From: Adiantum capillus-veneris
Lineage: Eukaryota > Streptophyta > Polypodiopsida > Polypodiales > Pteridaceae
DNA: 64,000 nucleotides
Reading direction: 5' to 3'
Assembly: GCA_014529385.2 (NCBI GenBank)
Contig: CM043946.1
Coordinates: forward strand, 33,622,558-33,686,557
The position numbers were made by a program, and so were the translations under genes. Positions 11,208-22,711 of the stretch are shown piece after piece; the stretch's first letter is position 1, and every line of letters starts with the position of its first letter. Under the pieces are notes generated by a model that did no database searches, was not told the origin of the DNA, and saw only the letters and a program-made list of their open reading frames with translations.

Positions 11208-12217
11208 CTAGAATCGGTGTCCTCTCTGCCAATGTTCATCTGGTCGTTCTGGTTGATCTCGTGTAATAGTCGAAGGGATTCTAGTTGTGTAAGTCAAATC
11301 AAATGCTACACTGCCCTTGTGTGTGTTAAAAGAACACCTAGACCTCGTTGACCCCATGGGCCCTGCATTCAAGAATTGTTGGTGCCCAAATGAATCTTCC
11401 ACCCTCGTTCTTACCGGACTCACGTACCCAATTTCTGGTCTCGTATGAGTCGTCGTGGGTTTAACTTGCTCAAGGTTTACATAATATTGGTGGAGTGGTC
11501 CACCAAAGTATGTATACCGCTCCAGCTCCTTACGGTCTATAGGAGAGTATTTTCGGCCATGCTTATCCATCATGACATCTTCTCCCCTCTGTGTATGTAC
11601 AATATCTTGTGGTCGGCCAGCTCCTCAATGTGGAGTTTATCACATCTATAATAGAGTGTCTATTCTCCATTATTGAATTTATATAGCTCCACGTAAGTGT
11701 TGTTGGTATTAAGCCGCTCCATCTCATTAGTGCGCATGAGCACAACGTTTTGCTTGTCTATCTTGGGTGGTTCATTTACTAACTCCTCATCTACCTTGCC
11801 CTTGGTGCCAATCAATCCCCATTTGTCCACAATAAAGGGGTTGTGAACAACTAGGTACATCATTCCCTCCCGGTCAAAGTATCTGTCTCCATTATAATCC
11901 ACATCTACAAGGTCCTTGAACTTGCTTGGCTTGTTTTTCAATTTAACAGAGTAGCGGCCCATTCCATCCTTATAGATTTTGGCTTTAAGCTCATTCTCGA
12001 ATTGAAATTTTAGATACAACAATTTGATGTCAGGTGCCAGTCTAGATGGACCTACCCCCATGGAACTTCCTTCCTTAAAGTTCACCCTGTTGAAATCCTC
12101 AGTCATTATGGTGTATGATCTTTCTAATGAGGTATCAAAGAAACTTTCCTCTAAAATGGCTTCTAGCAGATGTAGTGGATTTTGATTCACACTACCTTCA
12201 ATTGAGTGGTTGCTCAC
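11208..12217 (-). pseudogene. Unidentified broken ORF upstream of the split gag
   Basis: Open stretches cover 12217-11660 (185 codons) and 11573-11208 (121 codons). Between them the first frame continues past a TAG at 11662-11660 with YYRCDKLHIEELADHK, then shifts frame near 11575. Upstream of 12217 the same frame also looks coding (WFFMYLRSGRLY, then TAG). The protein is charged and soluble-looking, with acidic and lysine-rich patches such as KNKPSKFKDLVDVDYNGDRY. I recognise no domain. Its place directly before gag, on the same strand, suggests the 5' coding region of the same old gypsy element. A captured host gene is the alternative. Confidence 0.45.
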
Positions 12218-12479
12218 TTGGTCTCTGACTCTAGGATTCCTATTCTAGTACAATCTTCCTGATCGCAAATACATGAAGAACCAATCTACAAAATGCAAAC
12301 CTTGTGACCTGATTGGCTAACTTGTATTCACCGATTTGGTCTTACTTGTTGGGTCGTACTCTCTAGCACTTGCAACCTATCAAAAAATGATTGATGGCTA
12401 TGAGTTTACAGCCTCTCTTGCTAGTTCAAGCTTACAATTGACAAAATTTTATCTGATATTTTCAATATCTTCACAATTT

Positions 12480-13760
12480 TGCTCGTAACATCCACAATTT
12501 AAGTCCAATTTCAATTTTGAAAAGACCACCAGGGTCCTGGAGACTATCTCTATCTATGGTGAAATCCTGCTCTTATTATCTCTCAGAGGAACATGGATTG
12601 CGATCCATGTTGGGAGGCCAAATTGACTTTTCTTGGTACCAGCAGAATCAACATGATTACTAGGTCATGTGGCACTAAAATTTCTAAGAATGGATTTTTG
12701 GATTGGAATTTAGGTTAGTTTTGTCACTTGCCCTGAATGCTCAAAAATACTGGGCTTTTGCTTTGGTTTTTGATATTCCAATTTAGTTTTGAAATGATCA
12801 CTAGAGTCCCTGTGATGTGCTCTAGCTATGGTGCAGGTTTGGTATCAATCTGTGTGATAGAGGAACATGGTTCGGGATCCATGTACCTAGTTGTCAAATT
12901 GCAGTGAAACTTGGCACACAGCTTCCCTTTGGTCCATTGATGTCTACTTTATGGTTTTTGTGGGATTTGGACTCTTTTAGGCCAACCAAAAGTCAATCCT
13001 TAGGTTTGTTCCAGGGTTTTCACCTTGAACTGTTATCTGCCCTTTTAACCCACTTTTTGAACTTTTTTGACAATAGTTGTTTTGGGAATGTTCTTCAAAT
13101 CTTAACAATTATCCATCTATCAGAATGCTTCTCAAAATCCGAATGAGGTACATGGATTGCGATCCATCTTGGACCTCATTTTGACATGAGATTTGGTCAG
13201 CTTATAATCTTGGGTATGGTGATACTTTTCCCCAAATCTTTTTGGATTTGAACCACTTTTTCCCAGCCGAAAGAAAAATTTTGTGTCTGCTTTGTGGTTT
13301 TTTGCTATCAACTATTTTTTTGGTGTTTTGATCAGGCTTTTGAACATTTTGATGTGGACTCTTTTGGAAAAGTTGTTCCCTCGGTTCTCAGGAATGTACT
13401 GGTCAATTATCATGTCCAAACGTCAACCTGGTACATGGATCACGATCCATGTTTGACATCATATGGTCATGAAATTTGCCCTACTGGTTCCTTGCCTTTT
13501 GTTGAACCAGATTCTCCTCCCCTTTTTGAATTTGGACAGCTATAAGTTCAGTTCCCCCAAATTTTTCTTAATTTTCAAGGTTTTGTACAACTTAGCCCAA
13601 TTTCTTGATTTGGATGTTGTTTTAGCAACCTATTTTTGGCCAAACTCAACATTTTGGTGTCTTAGATTTAGTTTTAACAAATGTGGATAGTTTCTAGTCA
13701 ATTGGCCAAAAAGGTACATGGATCACGATTCATGTTGGACAGGCAATCTGGAAAAAAACT
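12480..13760. repeat. Diverged ~280-bp tandem array with a palindromic core
   Basis: A near-palindrome of the form ACATGGATCGCGATCCATGT recurs near 12590, 12863, 13145, 13430 and 13713, so the spacing is about 273-285 bp. Neighbouring text also aligns between units, for example GGACTCTTTTGG, TTTTGAAATGATCAC and the CTCTAGCTATGGTG region. The units have diverged strongly outside the core. A lone half core (TCACGATCCATC) lies near 14611. Open frames here (12904-13690) are T-rich and look accidental. Confidence 0.75.
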
Positions 13761-15235
13761 GCTCAGTTTGTCTCCTGCAAGCTTATACATCCCTTTTTGC
13801 CAGGTTTTATTGAGTTTAATTTAGCTTTGAAGCTTTGACCATCAATTTTGCAAATTTTCAGAGTTATGGTCTTTGGTACCAAAATAAGGTTTCAGAAAGT
13901 TTGTACCCTGATCCTTTTGGCCCCAATTGATGGTGGAAATTGCTACTTAACCTACTCCTATAAACTGAAATGTATCTACAAACATAAATAAGTTTAACAA
14001 TGCAGAAATGACAACAAAATGTATGGTGAAACAATCCTTTTCAAGCATAGGGAAAATCAAATAACAAATCACTTTTTGTACTTCACTCAAAACTCTCTTT
14101 GCTTATAAGGAGTAGAATTGGCTGGTCATCTACTCCAATCTCTATACTAAGCACTAAACCTATGTCTAGCTGCTTTACTGCCTTAGTGTAAATGGAATGA
14201 GTGTCAAAATATCTAGAAAGGATTTTTCGTACAACTAGGTCACTCACCACCTAAGGATCGACTTTCCTGACAACGACGCTAATGTTAGTGAGTCACCGCA
14301 AGAGACGTCTGCAACATAGCTATCTAGCACTAACATAATGTCAATACACAGGGAAGAAACTTGAGATGGGGCACAAAAACTCAATGAGATTTTCAATTTC
14401 AAAGAAGTGAACCTAAAGAACTGTTCATGAGCAAATCAATCACTTCCTAGTCGAAAAATGAGCCTATGTCTAGTGTCACCGCTCTAGATCATCAGGCCTT
14501 TTTGACATCCCAATGAATTCAGAATGCAATAAAACCTAAGGAGGGGTGTTACAACACCTAAGGGCATAATCCTACCAAGTTATGCAGTCATCTGAAAAGG
14601 TAAAAAAATCACGATCCATCCCAAAAAATGTATAGAAAATTGAAACAGAACTACACAAAAAGGTTCCCTTCAGGCTTAGAAACACTCTTCCAAGGTCAAA
14701 ACATCAAAAAATAACCATTTAAGACCTTAGATCAATGCATTTAGCTCACACACAAGACATCGCGAACCACAATAGAATTGAGAATGATTACACTTAGATT
14801 AAAGAGCAAGAGACAAGGAACACAATGTGCTATTTGGAATCGAATTTTGATTACCAGACAAGGAGAAAGGTTGATTATAAATTGTAGTAGAAATAAAACT
14901 CTCAGTTGACGTCCAGTAACTCCCAAAGATAATGATAATTTGTTTTCCAAAACTAAGGGTTTTGATTCAAAAGCTTGGGACCCTTTCCTACGGCCATTGG
15001 CCAATTTACAAGGCTTGTAGGTTCTGAGTGGGTAATAGAGAATAACAGGCTAGATTACACTTTGAGAATCATTAATAACAGAATTCCAAGGATTCTTTTG
15101 GAAAAAAGATTGAATACAACAAAGTTTGGCGTGTATCCGGGCTTTTAGGTGATAGTCCGCTGTATCCACCAAATAGCTCACTTTGTATGAAAAGTGTGGA
15201 CAAGATTTTGCAAATGCACTTGTAGATTCAAAGGT
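13761..15235. other. No gene seen
   Basis: This is AT-rich sequence with short accidental frames only. It runs up to the copia remnant. I see no LTR, repeat array or RNA gene in it. Confidence 0.6.
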
Positions 15236-15808
15236 TGTTTCGAATGCCAACTCTAACATGAACGTTTTGGGCATCTGAATTTTCCCAATGTGCTATGTTT
15301 GCAAAAATTTGATATGGTCACTGCTTTGCCACCTCTTGAAAAACCTTTTAAGAATGTCTATGAAGGATGTATTTTGGGTAAGATGTAGCATTCAAAATTT
15401 TCAAAGGATGGTGTAGTAAGGGCTACATGTACATTACAACTAATGCATAATGATGTTTGTGAGCCAATGCAAAATCCATCCTTGGGTAATTACTTGTACT
15501 TTGTGATTTTCATTGATGATTACTCCAGGCATGCATGGGTGTATCTACTTAAAGCTAAGTCCAAAGTGTTCATGTGTTTCAAGCAATTTTTGGTTATGGC
15601 TAAAAATGTTTCTAAATGTACTATGGGCACCTTCCATTTTGATTGAGGGGTGGAGCATATGTCTCATGAATTTAATTCATTTTTGTCTAGTCTTGGGAGA
15701 AAACACAAATGTACAGTGCCATATACACCTCACCAAAATGGTGTTGCTGAATGAAAAAACAAGTCCTTTATAGAGATGGAATGATGTATGGTCAAGAATT
15801 AAGCTTTA
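15236..15808 (+). pseudogene. Ty1/copia pol fragment: pre-integrase and integrase core, cut by an insertion
   Basis: The plus strand reads HERFGHLNFPNV (the copia GAG-pre-integrase box), FKNVYEGCILGKM, a TAG, then DVCEPMQNPSLGNYLYFV, FIDDYSRHAWVYLLKAKSK and YTPHQNGVAE. The last three are the integrase catalytic core, with the DD of FIDDYS; in HQNGVAE the glutamate is the third catalytic residue. Stops include the TAG in GKM-stop-HSKF, where family members have Q, a TGA after FHFD and a TGA after VAE. The fragment stops in the middle of the helix before reverse transcriptase, exactly at the LTR start at 15809, and its reading frame is taken up again at 57751. Confidence 0.85.
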
Positions 15809-16189
15809 TGTAGAGGGATACATTGTCAAAGGCATGGGACAAACAATTAGTTGTGGTTGGATTGGGGTTCACACTAGACGGACTTTTGCCTGGGTAGTGA
15901 CACATGGCACGCATATGAGTGGTGGTCTACCCGATGCGGGGCCAGAGCACCACGACCACAATTTGGAGATAGTCTTAGCTAGACGGGATATTTGTGAGCC
16001 GCTGATGGATCTTTATGGTTGTATATATCCTTAATTTTTGGGGTTATGGATCATCTATTGTGTGTGGTCAGTAGTCTAGAGTCTATTAGCTAGAGTTATA
16101 CACAACACGTCTGAACCATCGCCGCACATCTGAGCCTTGACAACCCATTTGTACCTATGAGTTCTTGACTGGAGCTGAGTGTGCTACCA
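15809..16189 (+). repeat. Left (5') LTR of the 41.9-kb element, conserved part
   Basis: It aligns with 57172-57555 from TGTAG through GGGTTCACACT, GACCACAATTTGGAGATAG, GGATATTTGTGAGCC and GTGTGGTCAGTAGTCTAGAG to GTGCTACCA. After 16189 the two copies part company. The last ~190 bp of the right LTR has no visible match on the left, so the left LTR is truncated or rearranged and its exact end is not fixed. Confidence 0.8.
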
Positions 16190-16320
16190 TGGTAGAGTCA
16201 GTTGGTTTGCACAAGTCTAGGCCTACTTGAGCTTGGTCTCGTCTAGTTTTCACTTGACCTGCTTAGTTTTTAACCTGCTTGTCTAGACTGCTTGTCTAGT
16301 CTCTCATCCTGGTTTAGTAG

Positions 16321-16380
16321 TCTCTCTACTTGGTCTAGTCTCTCTACTTGGTCTAGTCTCTCTACTTGGTCTAGTCTCTC
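16321..16380. repeat. 18-bp tandem repeat, about three copies
   Basis: TCTCTCTACTTGGTCTAG is repeated head to tail about three times, with looser CTAG-rich copies on both sides (16230-16400). It lies between the LTR and gag. Confidence 0.85.
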
Positions 16381-16680
16381 TTGTCCAAGTCTAGCCAAGA
16401 GGTCTAATCGCTCGCCCTACTCTAGTGGAGTTTGGACCAGTGTTTAGTAAGTTAAAGGTATTCGCTCCCAAAGCTTGGGTGGGATTTTGGTTACTGCATG
16501 ACACATACAAGGAAATCAAAAGAGCGATAAAGTTCACTGCTAAGTCCTCTGACGTAATACCATAGAAAGCGTCAACCCTTCGTACCAAGTAGAAGTCCAC
16601 CAACCTCATTACCCCTACCGTCCTCCGCAACTACCTCCATTCCCTCAACAAGTTCTACACCTCCCCAGTCACCCCCCTCA

Positions 16681-17925
16681 ATGAAGTTCTCACCCACTGT
16701 GTTACAACAAGCTTCTGCACAGACAGCCATGGAGGAGCTCACAACCGTTCTAGCTAAGGTGAATATTAAGTTTACAAATTTCAAGAGTCTCTCTACAGAG
16801 GATGTCGATGACCATGCTGAGAGGTTTGTTTCCCTTTGCAGAGGTTGCGGCCTCAACCAAGAAGATGCCTACTTAGTACTCTTTCCATCCACCTTGGATG
16901 GCTTAGCAGAAAAGTGTTACAGTCAGTTTGCAGAAAACCACTTTACTACTTGGGCCACATTAACACAAAATTTTTTCTGAAGCTTTCAGACCAGCGGACT
17001 TCCAAGAGAAGGTTCTGGATGAGTTGGCCAACCTGATGCTTCAGCCCAAAGAGACTTTTGCAGCACTCATGACCAGAACAAAGTCTCTGGTCGCCAAGAT
17101 TCCTCAACAACCATGTGAGTTTATGGTCAAGAAATGGGTAGAGAAGTCTCCTCCAAAGACTTCTCAAAAAGAACTCAGAGAGAATCTCCGACTTGAAGCC
17201 ACTCTGGAGGAATTTGTTCCTACTGCTACTAGGATAGAGAGAGCAAGAAATCTGTTTATTGACTCTTCTCAGGTCAAGTATGACTTCGTACTCTTGGAAA
17301 GTCCATTTGATCCCTTGAATTTTTTATGTAGGGAACTTGAAGCCCTAAAGTTACAATGTGCTCTTCAGGAGGATAAATCCTTCTCTCTTAGACAAGAGAA
17401 GCCGCCACATCATGAGGCTTTGGATCAAATCAAGAGAGAGTTAGAAGAGCTTAGGTATTAGCAGAGCAGGAGACTAAGGCTATGGTATGGTGTAGCTCAT
17501 GCCGCTCTCTAGGAAACCCTTCACAAGACTTCCCCCTTCGCGCTTATTTCCACTTCTATGAAAATTCTGGACATGAGGATAAGGATTGCTATTATATCAA
17601 GAGATTTCAAAAAATCCAACAAAGTCTCGGTCCTACTCTCCAATAGGGGTTAGCACCGACATCCAGCATGGTTTCCCCCTATGGCCATCCAAACTACATG
17701 CCACCTTTGCACAATACGCCTGCTGTCCAAGGTACTTTTTTGTCTCAAATTGTTTATCATGCTAATGCTCCCTCAACTCCTCAGAGCTTCTACACCTCAA
17801 CCTCCAAATCCATGCAACAGGAGCAAAGACTACCTCGTCCCCCATTTTGTCCATCAAATCGGCCCACTTTATGCTACAAATGCGGAGAATATGGGCATTA
17901 ACAAAGAAAATGTACTTTACCTGAA
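16681..17925 (+). pseudogene. Ty3/gypsy gag with zinc knuckle, broken
   Basis: The frame 16681-16980 reads FVSLCRGCGLNQEDAYLVLF, GLAEKCYSQFAENHFTTWATL and ends QNFF with a TGA. It continues, after a shift, at 17024-17461 with a second half of about 145 codons (LANLMLQPKETFAALMTRTK, then a charged helix region). This is the Retrotrans_gag pattern (a GLAxxWY-like box, then TWxxLxxxF). Near 17869-17912 LCYKCGEYGH, a TAA and QRKC give a CX2CX4HX4C zinc knuckle with one residue replaced by the stop. A TAG ends the frame at 17459-17461. Gag would form the virus-like particle. This copy cannot make a full protein. Confidence 0.8.
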
Positions 17926-18404
17926 GGGTCGTCTCCTTGCCATCATTTCCCTGAGTCTAAGGACCACTATAGTACGGATTTTCCCAAGCAAAGGGCATCC
18001 TTGTATTCAGGCTCAACTCAGAACCAACAAGAATTCACAATCTCTAAAATCAATCTGATCGCAGTGAACACCATCCCTCAATTTCCATTTGCTACTCATG
18101 TGGTTAGGCCACATAAAGTGGAGGACCCTACTGGCGTCCTCACTCGGGCACAAAATAAACTCTTGGTCTCAACTTGCCAACATGTGCATCTCCACTTCCA
18201 CAACCTGGCTTACTTGACCCAACTGGCGAGCCCTTTATTGGTGATAAGAGCAACCTCCATGCTCTCTGACATTGATGGAGCTTTTTTTGAAGCAGTGGCT
18301 AACTTGCAACGTATCAAAGTTCCAGAGGAAGCCCAGATTGAAGGAGCCAAGCCCACAATAGAAGCCATCTTGAAGAACACCTTTTAGCAAGTGTCACTTT
18401 AGGA

Positions 18405-18690
18405 TATGCTCCAGCTCGATGAAAACCTCAAAAGTGACACCCTTTCAGCCATTCAGTATCTATACCTGGGTGTAGGGCCTAGCAGTGGGCACCTCCCTAT
18501 ACAGCCAATTGCTCCCCTCACTGATTACAAAATTCCTCGTCTCACTGTATCTATTCTTGGGCACAAATTTTCCAACGTCATAGTTGATGGTGGATTTGGG
18601 ATCAATCTGATGCCAGAGTTCACTATGTTGGCTTTAGGTCTGCAGCCTACATGCCTTGCTCCATTCATTGTTACATTGGCCGACTAGAGG
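18405..18690 (+). pseudogene. Retroviral-type aspartic protease of the plus-strand gypsy element
   Basis: The frame (93 codons, ATG at 18406) contains LTVSILGHKFSNVIVDGGFG followed by INLMPEFTMLALGL. The catalytic triad position usually reads D-S/T-G or D-G-G in plant gypsy elements, and here it is DGG. The frame ends at a TAG (18685-18687), beyond which the PVGIVDNVPLKVQEF-type protease tail can still be read. The link from 18001-18387 upstream is also interrupted by TAG codons at 18385 and 18400. Confidence 0.7.
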
Positions 18691-19659
18691 ACAATCTATC
18701 CAGTTGGCATAGTAGACAACGTGCCTCTGAAGGTACAAGAGTTCACCTTTAGCTTGGATTTTGTGGTGGTCAGTCTTCCCAGGTTGAGGGAGGATTTCCT
18801 TTGCTTATTGGTAGACCGTGGTTGAGACACACTAAAGAAATTCATGATTGGGAAAACGATGCCATGTGGATACATACTCCTGGATCCCCCATGGAACCAA
18901 TTTGACTTGAAGGAGGCATGGATCCAGTAGTTCATCACAACTCTTTGTCAATGCAGTCCAACCCCGACGTAGAGCAGCCTACCACACTTAACGGGTCCAA
19001 CGAAGACCTACTATAGTGGTTGGAAGCTACCACATCGATGCCATGCTATGTGGTCTCTATTCAGCCCTTGCCTATGGATACACCCTCTTTCCTGGATCCT
19101 CTGGCTGAAACTAGCGACCCAATTCATTCAAAAGAAAGTGTGCCAGTCCTAGAAGAAAGTGTGTCAGTCCCTGATGATCATGCTTCAAGTGTCCCCTTGA
19201 TGGAAGCCGTCGCCCTTGGTGAACCTATAACACACCATAAAAGGGGAAAGAAATATCCTTTGTAGGAGTTTTCCAACATCCCACCTCTCCCCTTAAACTC
19301 CCTTGTGTCTGACGCCCCGCCCACTCAAAAGCACTCTATTGTGTCTTGAGGACTTACCCTTTGAGGAGCTTCCACCAGCATGGTTACAAGAAGAGTATGT
19401 AGAGTTTCCAATTGAGCAGACACCAGCCCATGATGTATTGAAGCTCTAAGAGGCATCTCAATCTTCATCTTTTGATGCACCCTCCCCAGCTACATCTCTT
19501 GACCCAGTCAAAGAAGTCAACTTGGGCAACCCTGACAACCCTCATCACATCGTATTAGCCGCTTGGTTATGGGAGCATCCCGTGCTACTCGATCATGTAG
19601 TCTCTTTCATGCACTCTTTTTAAGATGTTTTTGCATGGTCTTACAAATATTTGGAAAGG

Positions 19660-20480
19660 ATCCCACCAGAATTGCGTGTCCATACTATCCCTCCGGTTGA
19701 AGAAGCTAAGGTAGTGGTGAGAGGCCGAGCTTACAAGCTCAACCCAAAGTATGCAGAAGCTGTCAAGTCAGAGCTAGAAAAAACGCAAGAAGCAAGGACC
19801 ATTGTACTTGTGGATCACTCTAAGTGATTATCACCCATGGTGATAGCGTCTAAGAACCAATCCAATAAAATCCATGTGTGCGTCGATTATCGCACCTCGA
19901 ACAAGGTAACTATCCCAGATGGTTTTCCTACACCTTTCACTGAGCGTGTGCTTGAGGATGTAGCAAGGCATGTATTGTGTAGTTTCATGTATGGTTTCAG
20001 TTGGGCATCCACCCAAGTGATCATATCAAAATAGTTTTTGTGACTCCCTGGGGTATTTTCATCTACACTAGAATGTCTTTTAGGTTGAAAAATGCTCCAC
20101 CTTCCTTCAATCGCACAATATATCTCATATTTTTCCCTTTGCTTACGGATCATCTTCCCATCTTCATGGAAGATTTTTCAACCTTCTTGGGTGCTCAATG
20201 TTCAACCCCAATGGAGAATCTAGAGGAGCACCTCGCTCAAATCTCTGTCGTCTTCCTCCCGTGCAGAGAGGAACGCGTGAAGCTAAATCTGAACAAATGT
20301 CATTTTTTGGTCACTGAAGGTACACTCTTAGGACATGTGGCATATGGTAAGGGTTTAACGCCTGACCCAGAGAAGATAATAGCCATCTTGAAGTTGCCTC
20401 CTCCCATAAATCCAAAAGGTGTTCAGAGCTTTGTAGGCCACACGTGCTATCATTGCAGATTTATACGCATGTATGCATAG
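19660..20480 (+). pseudogene. Reverse transcriptase of the plus-strand gypsy element
   Basis: Landmarks in order: PPVEEAKVVVRGRAYKLNPK (19690 on), VKSELEKTQEARTI, then a TGA at 19827, SPMVIASKNQSNKIHVCVDY (19837 on), RTSNKVTIPDGFPTPF, YTRMSFRLKNAPPSFNRTIY, FMEDFSTF, LNLNKCHFLV and FVGHTCYHCRFI. These are RT boxes 1 to 6 of Ty3/gypsy. The active-site box is FMED instead of YxDD, so the first catalytic aspartate is a glutamate. Stops include TAG at 20032 and 20478. A frame change lies between 20034 and 20001. Confidence 0.85.
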
Positions 20481-21080
20481 GTGTCTCAACCATTGATCCA
20501 AATCACCACTGCCACTGTACCCTTCAAATGGTCAAAACCCAAAGTTGAAGCATTTGCATGCCTCAAAAAGTGCCTCACTGAAGCACCTATTCTGGTTGCC
20601 CCCGATTGGTCTCTCCCGTTTCATGTGCATACGGATACTAGTCAACTGGCTGTGAGTGTTGTGCTGACTCAGGCTAGTAAGGTTGGATCGCCATGTTCAC
20701 TATGCAAGCCGACTGCTCACCAAAGCAGAGTGCAACTATAGCATGATAGAAAGGGAACGTTTGGATATTGTGTATGCTCTACAAAAATTTTGTCACTATT
20801 TATTAGGGGTCCACTTCACAATTATTGCTGATCACCATGCCGTGCACTATTTGATTTTGAAGTGGTACTCTGGCCCAACAAACATCATGTCATTGCTGAC
20901 CACCTCTCTCGCATTCAAACAGGTGAAGAAGCTACAACAGTTGCGGATGACTTTCTAGATAGAAATCTCTTTAAGGCGGATACCACTCCGGAATGGTATG
21001 GCGATGTCTTGCATTTTTTATCTAACTGGCATGTACCCAGAGAATGTGTCTCCATTAAAAAGGAAAAGATTGCTATTGAA
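20481..21080 (+). pseudogene. RNase H domain of the plus-strand gypsy element
   Basis: It follows RT directly. The frame reads EAFACLKKCLTEAPILVAPD, FHVHTDTSQLAVSVVLTQ and, after a shift near 20690, HYASRLLTKAECNYSMIERE, HYLLGVHFTIIADHHAVHYL and ADHLSRIQTG. The D of HTDTS, the E of IERE and the D of IADH are the RNase H catalytic positions. The linker to integrase is 20960-21080, with a TAG at 21084. Confidence 0.82.
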
Positions 21081-21086
21081 GTCTAG

Positions 21087-21210
21087 GCCATGCACTCTGA
21101 TTGGAGGCTAGCTCTACAAGTCAAGACCAGATGGTGTTCTGAGGTGGTGTGTCTCCCCTCATGAAGTTGAGCATATTCTGGAGGATGCCCACAATGATCC
21201 CACTGGTGGA
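21087..21210 (+). pseudogene. Integrase N-terminal fragment, interrupted by insertion
   Basis: Near 21130-21210 one frame reads RWCVSPHEVEHILEDAHNDP, then TGG, which is the start of the HHCC zinc-binding region of a gypsy integrase (H...H). The frame ends in non-coding sequence at about 21211. The remainder of the zinc domain and the catalytic core resume at 25004. Confidence 0.7.
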
Positions 21211-21564
21211 AGCCCAAAAACTTTGTGAACTTGTTGCCCACAACCTCACCACTACATTTGGTCTAAAATAGGTCCATTGGCCATAATCTATTCTCTTAGA
21301 GTCTAAACTAGCCCCATAAAAGCCCAAAAACTTCTTGAACTTGTTGCTCACAACTTGATCACTACATTTGGTCTAAAATTCCCCACTTCCACCAAGTGTT
21401 GCATCAAATGACACGCATCCCATAACATTAGAACCCCATAAATCCCATATATCTTCACCGTTTTTTGCCTGATTTGGACCAAAAAAAGCCATCTAACTTC
21501 GAATTTGTCGTACATCATGAAAGCACCAAGATTAGCCCACAAATTGAAAAAACCATGCCCTGGT
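21211..21564. other. ~355-bp unidentified insert within the integrase gene
   Basis: This stretch separates the integrase fragment from the 3.4-kb LTR element's target duplication. It carries two related copies of GCCCAAAAACTT...GAACTTGTTG...CATTTGGTCTAAAAT, at about 21210 and 21318. No terminal inverted repeat is obvious. It is either a small separate insertion or sequence brought with the neighbouring element. Confidence 0.5.
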
Positions 21565-21569
21565 CACAT

Positions 21570-21821
21570 TGTTAAACCCTAATATACCGTGCATTATTCC
21601 CTAGGCTTTAGACTAAGGTCAATGGGAGGAATGAAGAGGCACCTTGAGGAAAGTGCCAAGGGGCATGGGAAAGTTATAAAAGAGAGTCCTTATGTTGTAA
21701 TTGATCATCTCAATGAAGCAACACGTTTGCAATCTATTTGTGTCTCTCTCCATCTCTCCTTCTTCCCTCGCACTCTCTCTCGCTAACCGCCAACCACCGC
21801 TATCTCTTCTCCCTCATAACA
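21570..21821 (+). repeat. Left LTR of the 3.4-kb element
   Basis: Starts TGTTAAACCC, ends CATAACA, and pairs with 24745-24998. It contains GTTATAAAAGAGAG, a TATA-box-like sequence followed by a pyrimidine-rich stretch of TCTCTC words. Confidence 0.88.
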
Positions 21822-21995
21822 CATGGAGATCCTTGCTGGTGTCTCTTCTTGAAGAGATGGGAAAGGCATCAGATCACCAAGGAGGAGATGGTGAAGCGTC
21901 ATCCAAGTGGAAATAGAGTGCTCGGGATGTGTTCAACCACTCTGTATTGCACGTTTTGTTTAACTGTTTTTGCACGGTTAAAAGAGTTTCATTGG

Positions 21996-22068
21996 CTCGC
22001 GCATCAACGGGTATTGAACCCGAAGAGTGGTAAGGCAAGACGATAGCGTAAATGCCTTGGTAAGCCCC
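21996..22068 (-). other. tRNA-like sequence (possible SINE head or tRNA pseudogene)
   Basis: On the minus strand a stem CGGG/CCCG encloses the seven-base loop TTCAATA (22022-22008), which matches a T-arm and the Pol III box B consensus GGTTCAANNCC. The ends GGCTTAC and GCGCGAGCC, about 73 nt apart, can pair over most of seven positions. However, the distance from T-arm to 3' end is about six bases too long for a tRNA, and no clear D- or anticodon arm can be drawn. I call it tRNA-like only. Confidence 0.3.
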
Positions 22069-22711
22069 ATTGCATGAGATCATTGTGTGTGAATATAATA
22101 CACACATTTTGTAGATCTGTGAAGACAGTGAAACGATAAATTTTACATTGTCAAACTACCGGGATGATGGCGAGTTGGATTCGCTGAGGAGTTGAAGACT
22201 CTCATTTGCCTGGCGCATTATCCACAAGACGGGCAACTGCATTCTCTCTTTGCGCAGGCCAAAATCAGGGGGGGATGCAGCGTGGATGAACAACCACGCA
22301 ATAGCAAACCAAGTTTTGCCGACCTGTTGTGAAGGCAAAAGAAAAACCAACACTATAATCTCGCGCTCCGAGGTTTCTGAACCCATGACGGACTGGTTGC
22401 TATGGAGTTGCCATGCGTTGCACAACCATTTCGCAGATCGGGCGTTCAACTGTAGAGTTCACGCTCGCATTTACTCGTAAGTGAGATATTGATGTTTAAT
22501 ATTCAAAAAATATAAACTATTTCTTTGATTACTAGGAGACAATTCCCATACTATTGTTGTGAAGTTCGTCAATGATAAAAGAATTTGTGTATGAAAGTGG
22601 TCAATGGAAGATGCTCAAAAAACCTTACGCCCGGGTAAATTTCCGGTGCAAAAACACAATTTCAGGATATTTGAATGCACATATTACATATTTGGAGTGC
22701 ATTGATGTAAA

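Noticed and set aside
12904-13690. Three T-rich plus-strand frames of 75-83 codons
   Set aside because: They lie in the 280-bp array; they are Phe/Leu-rich with no motif, and the frame is not kept between units.
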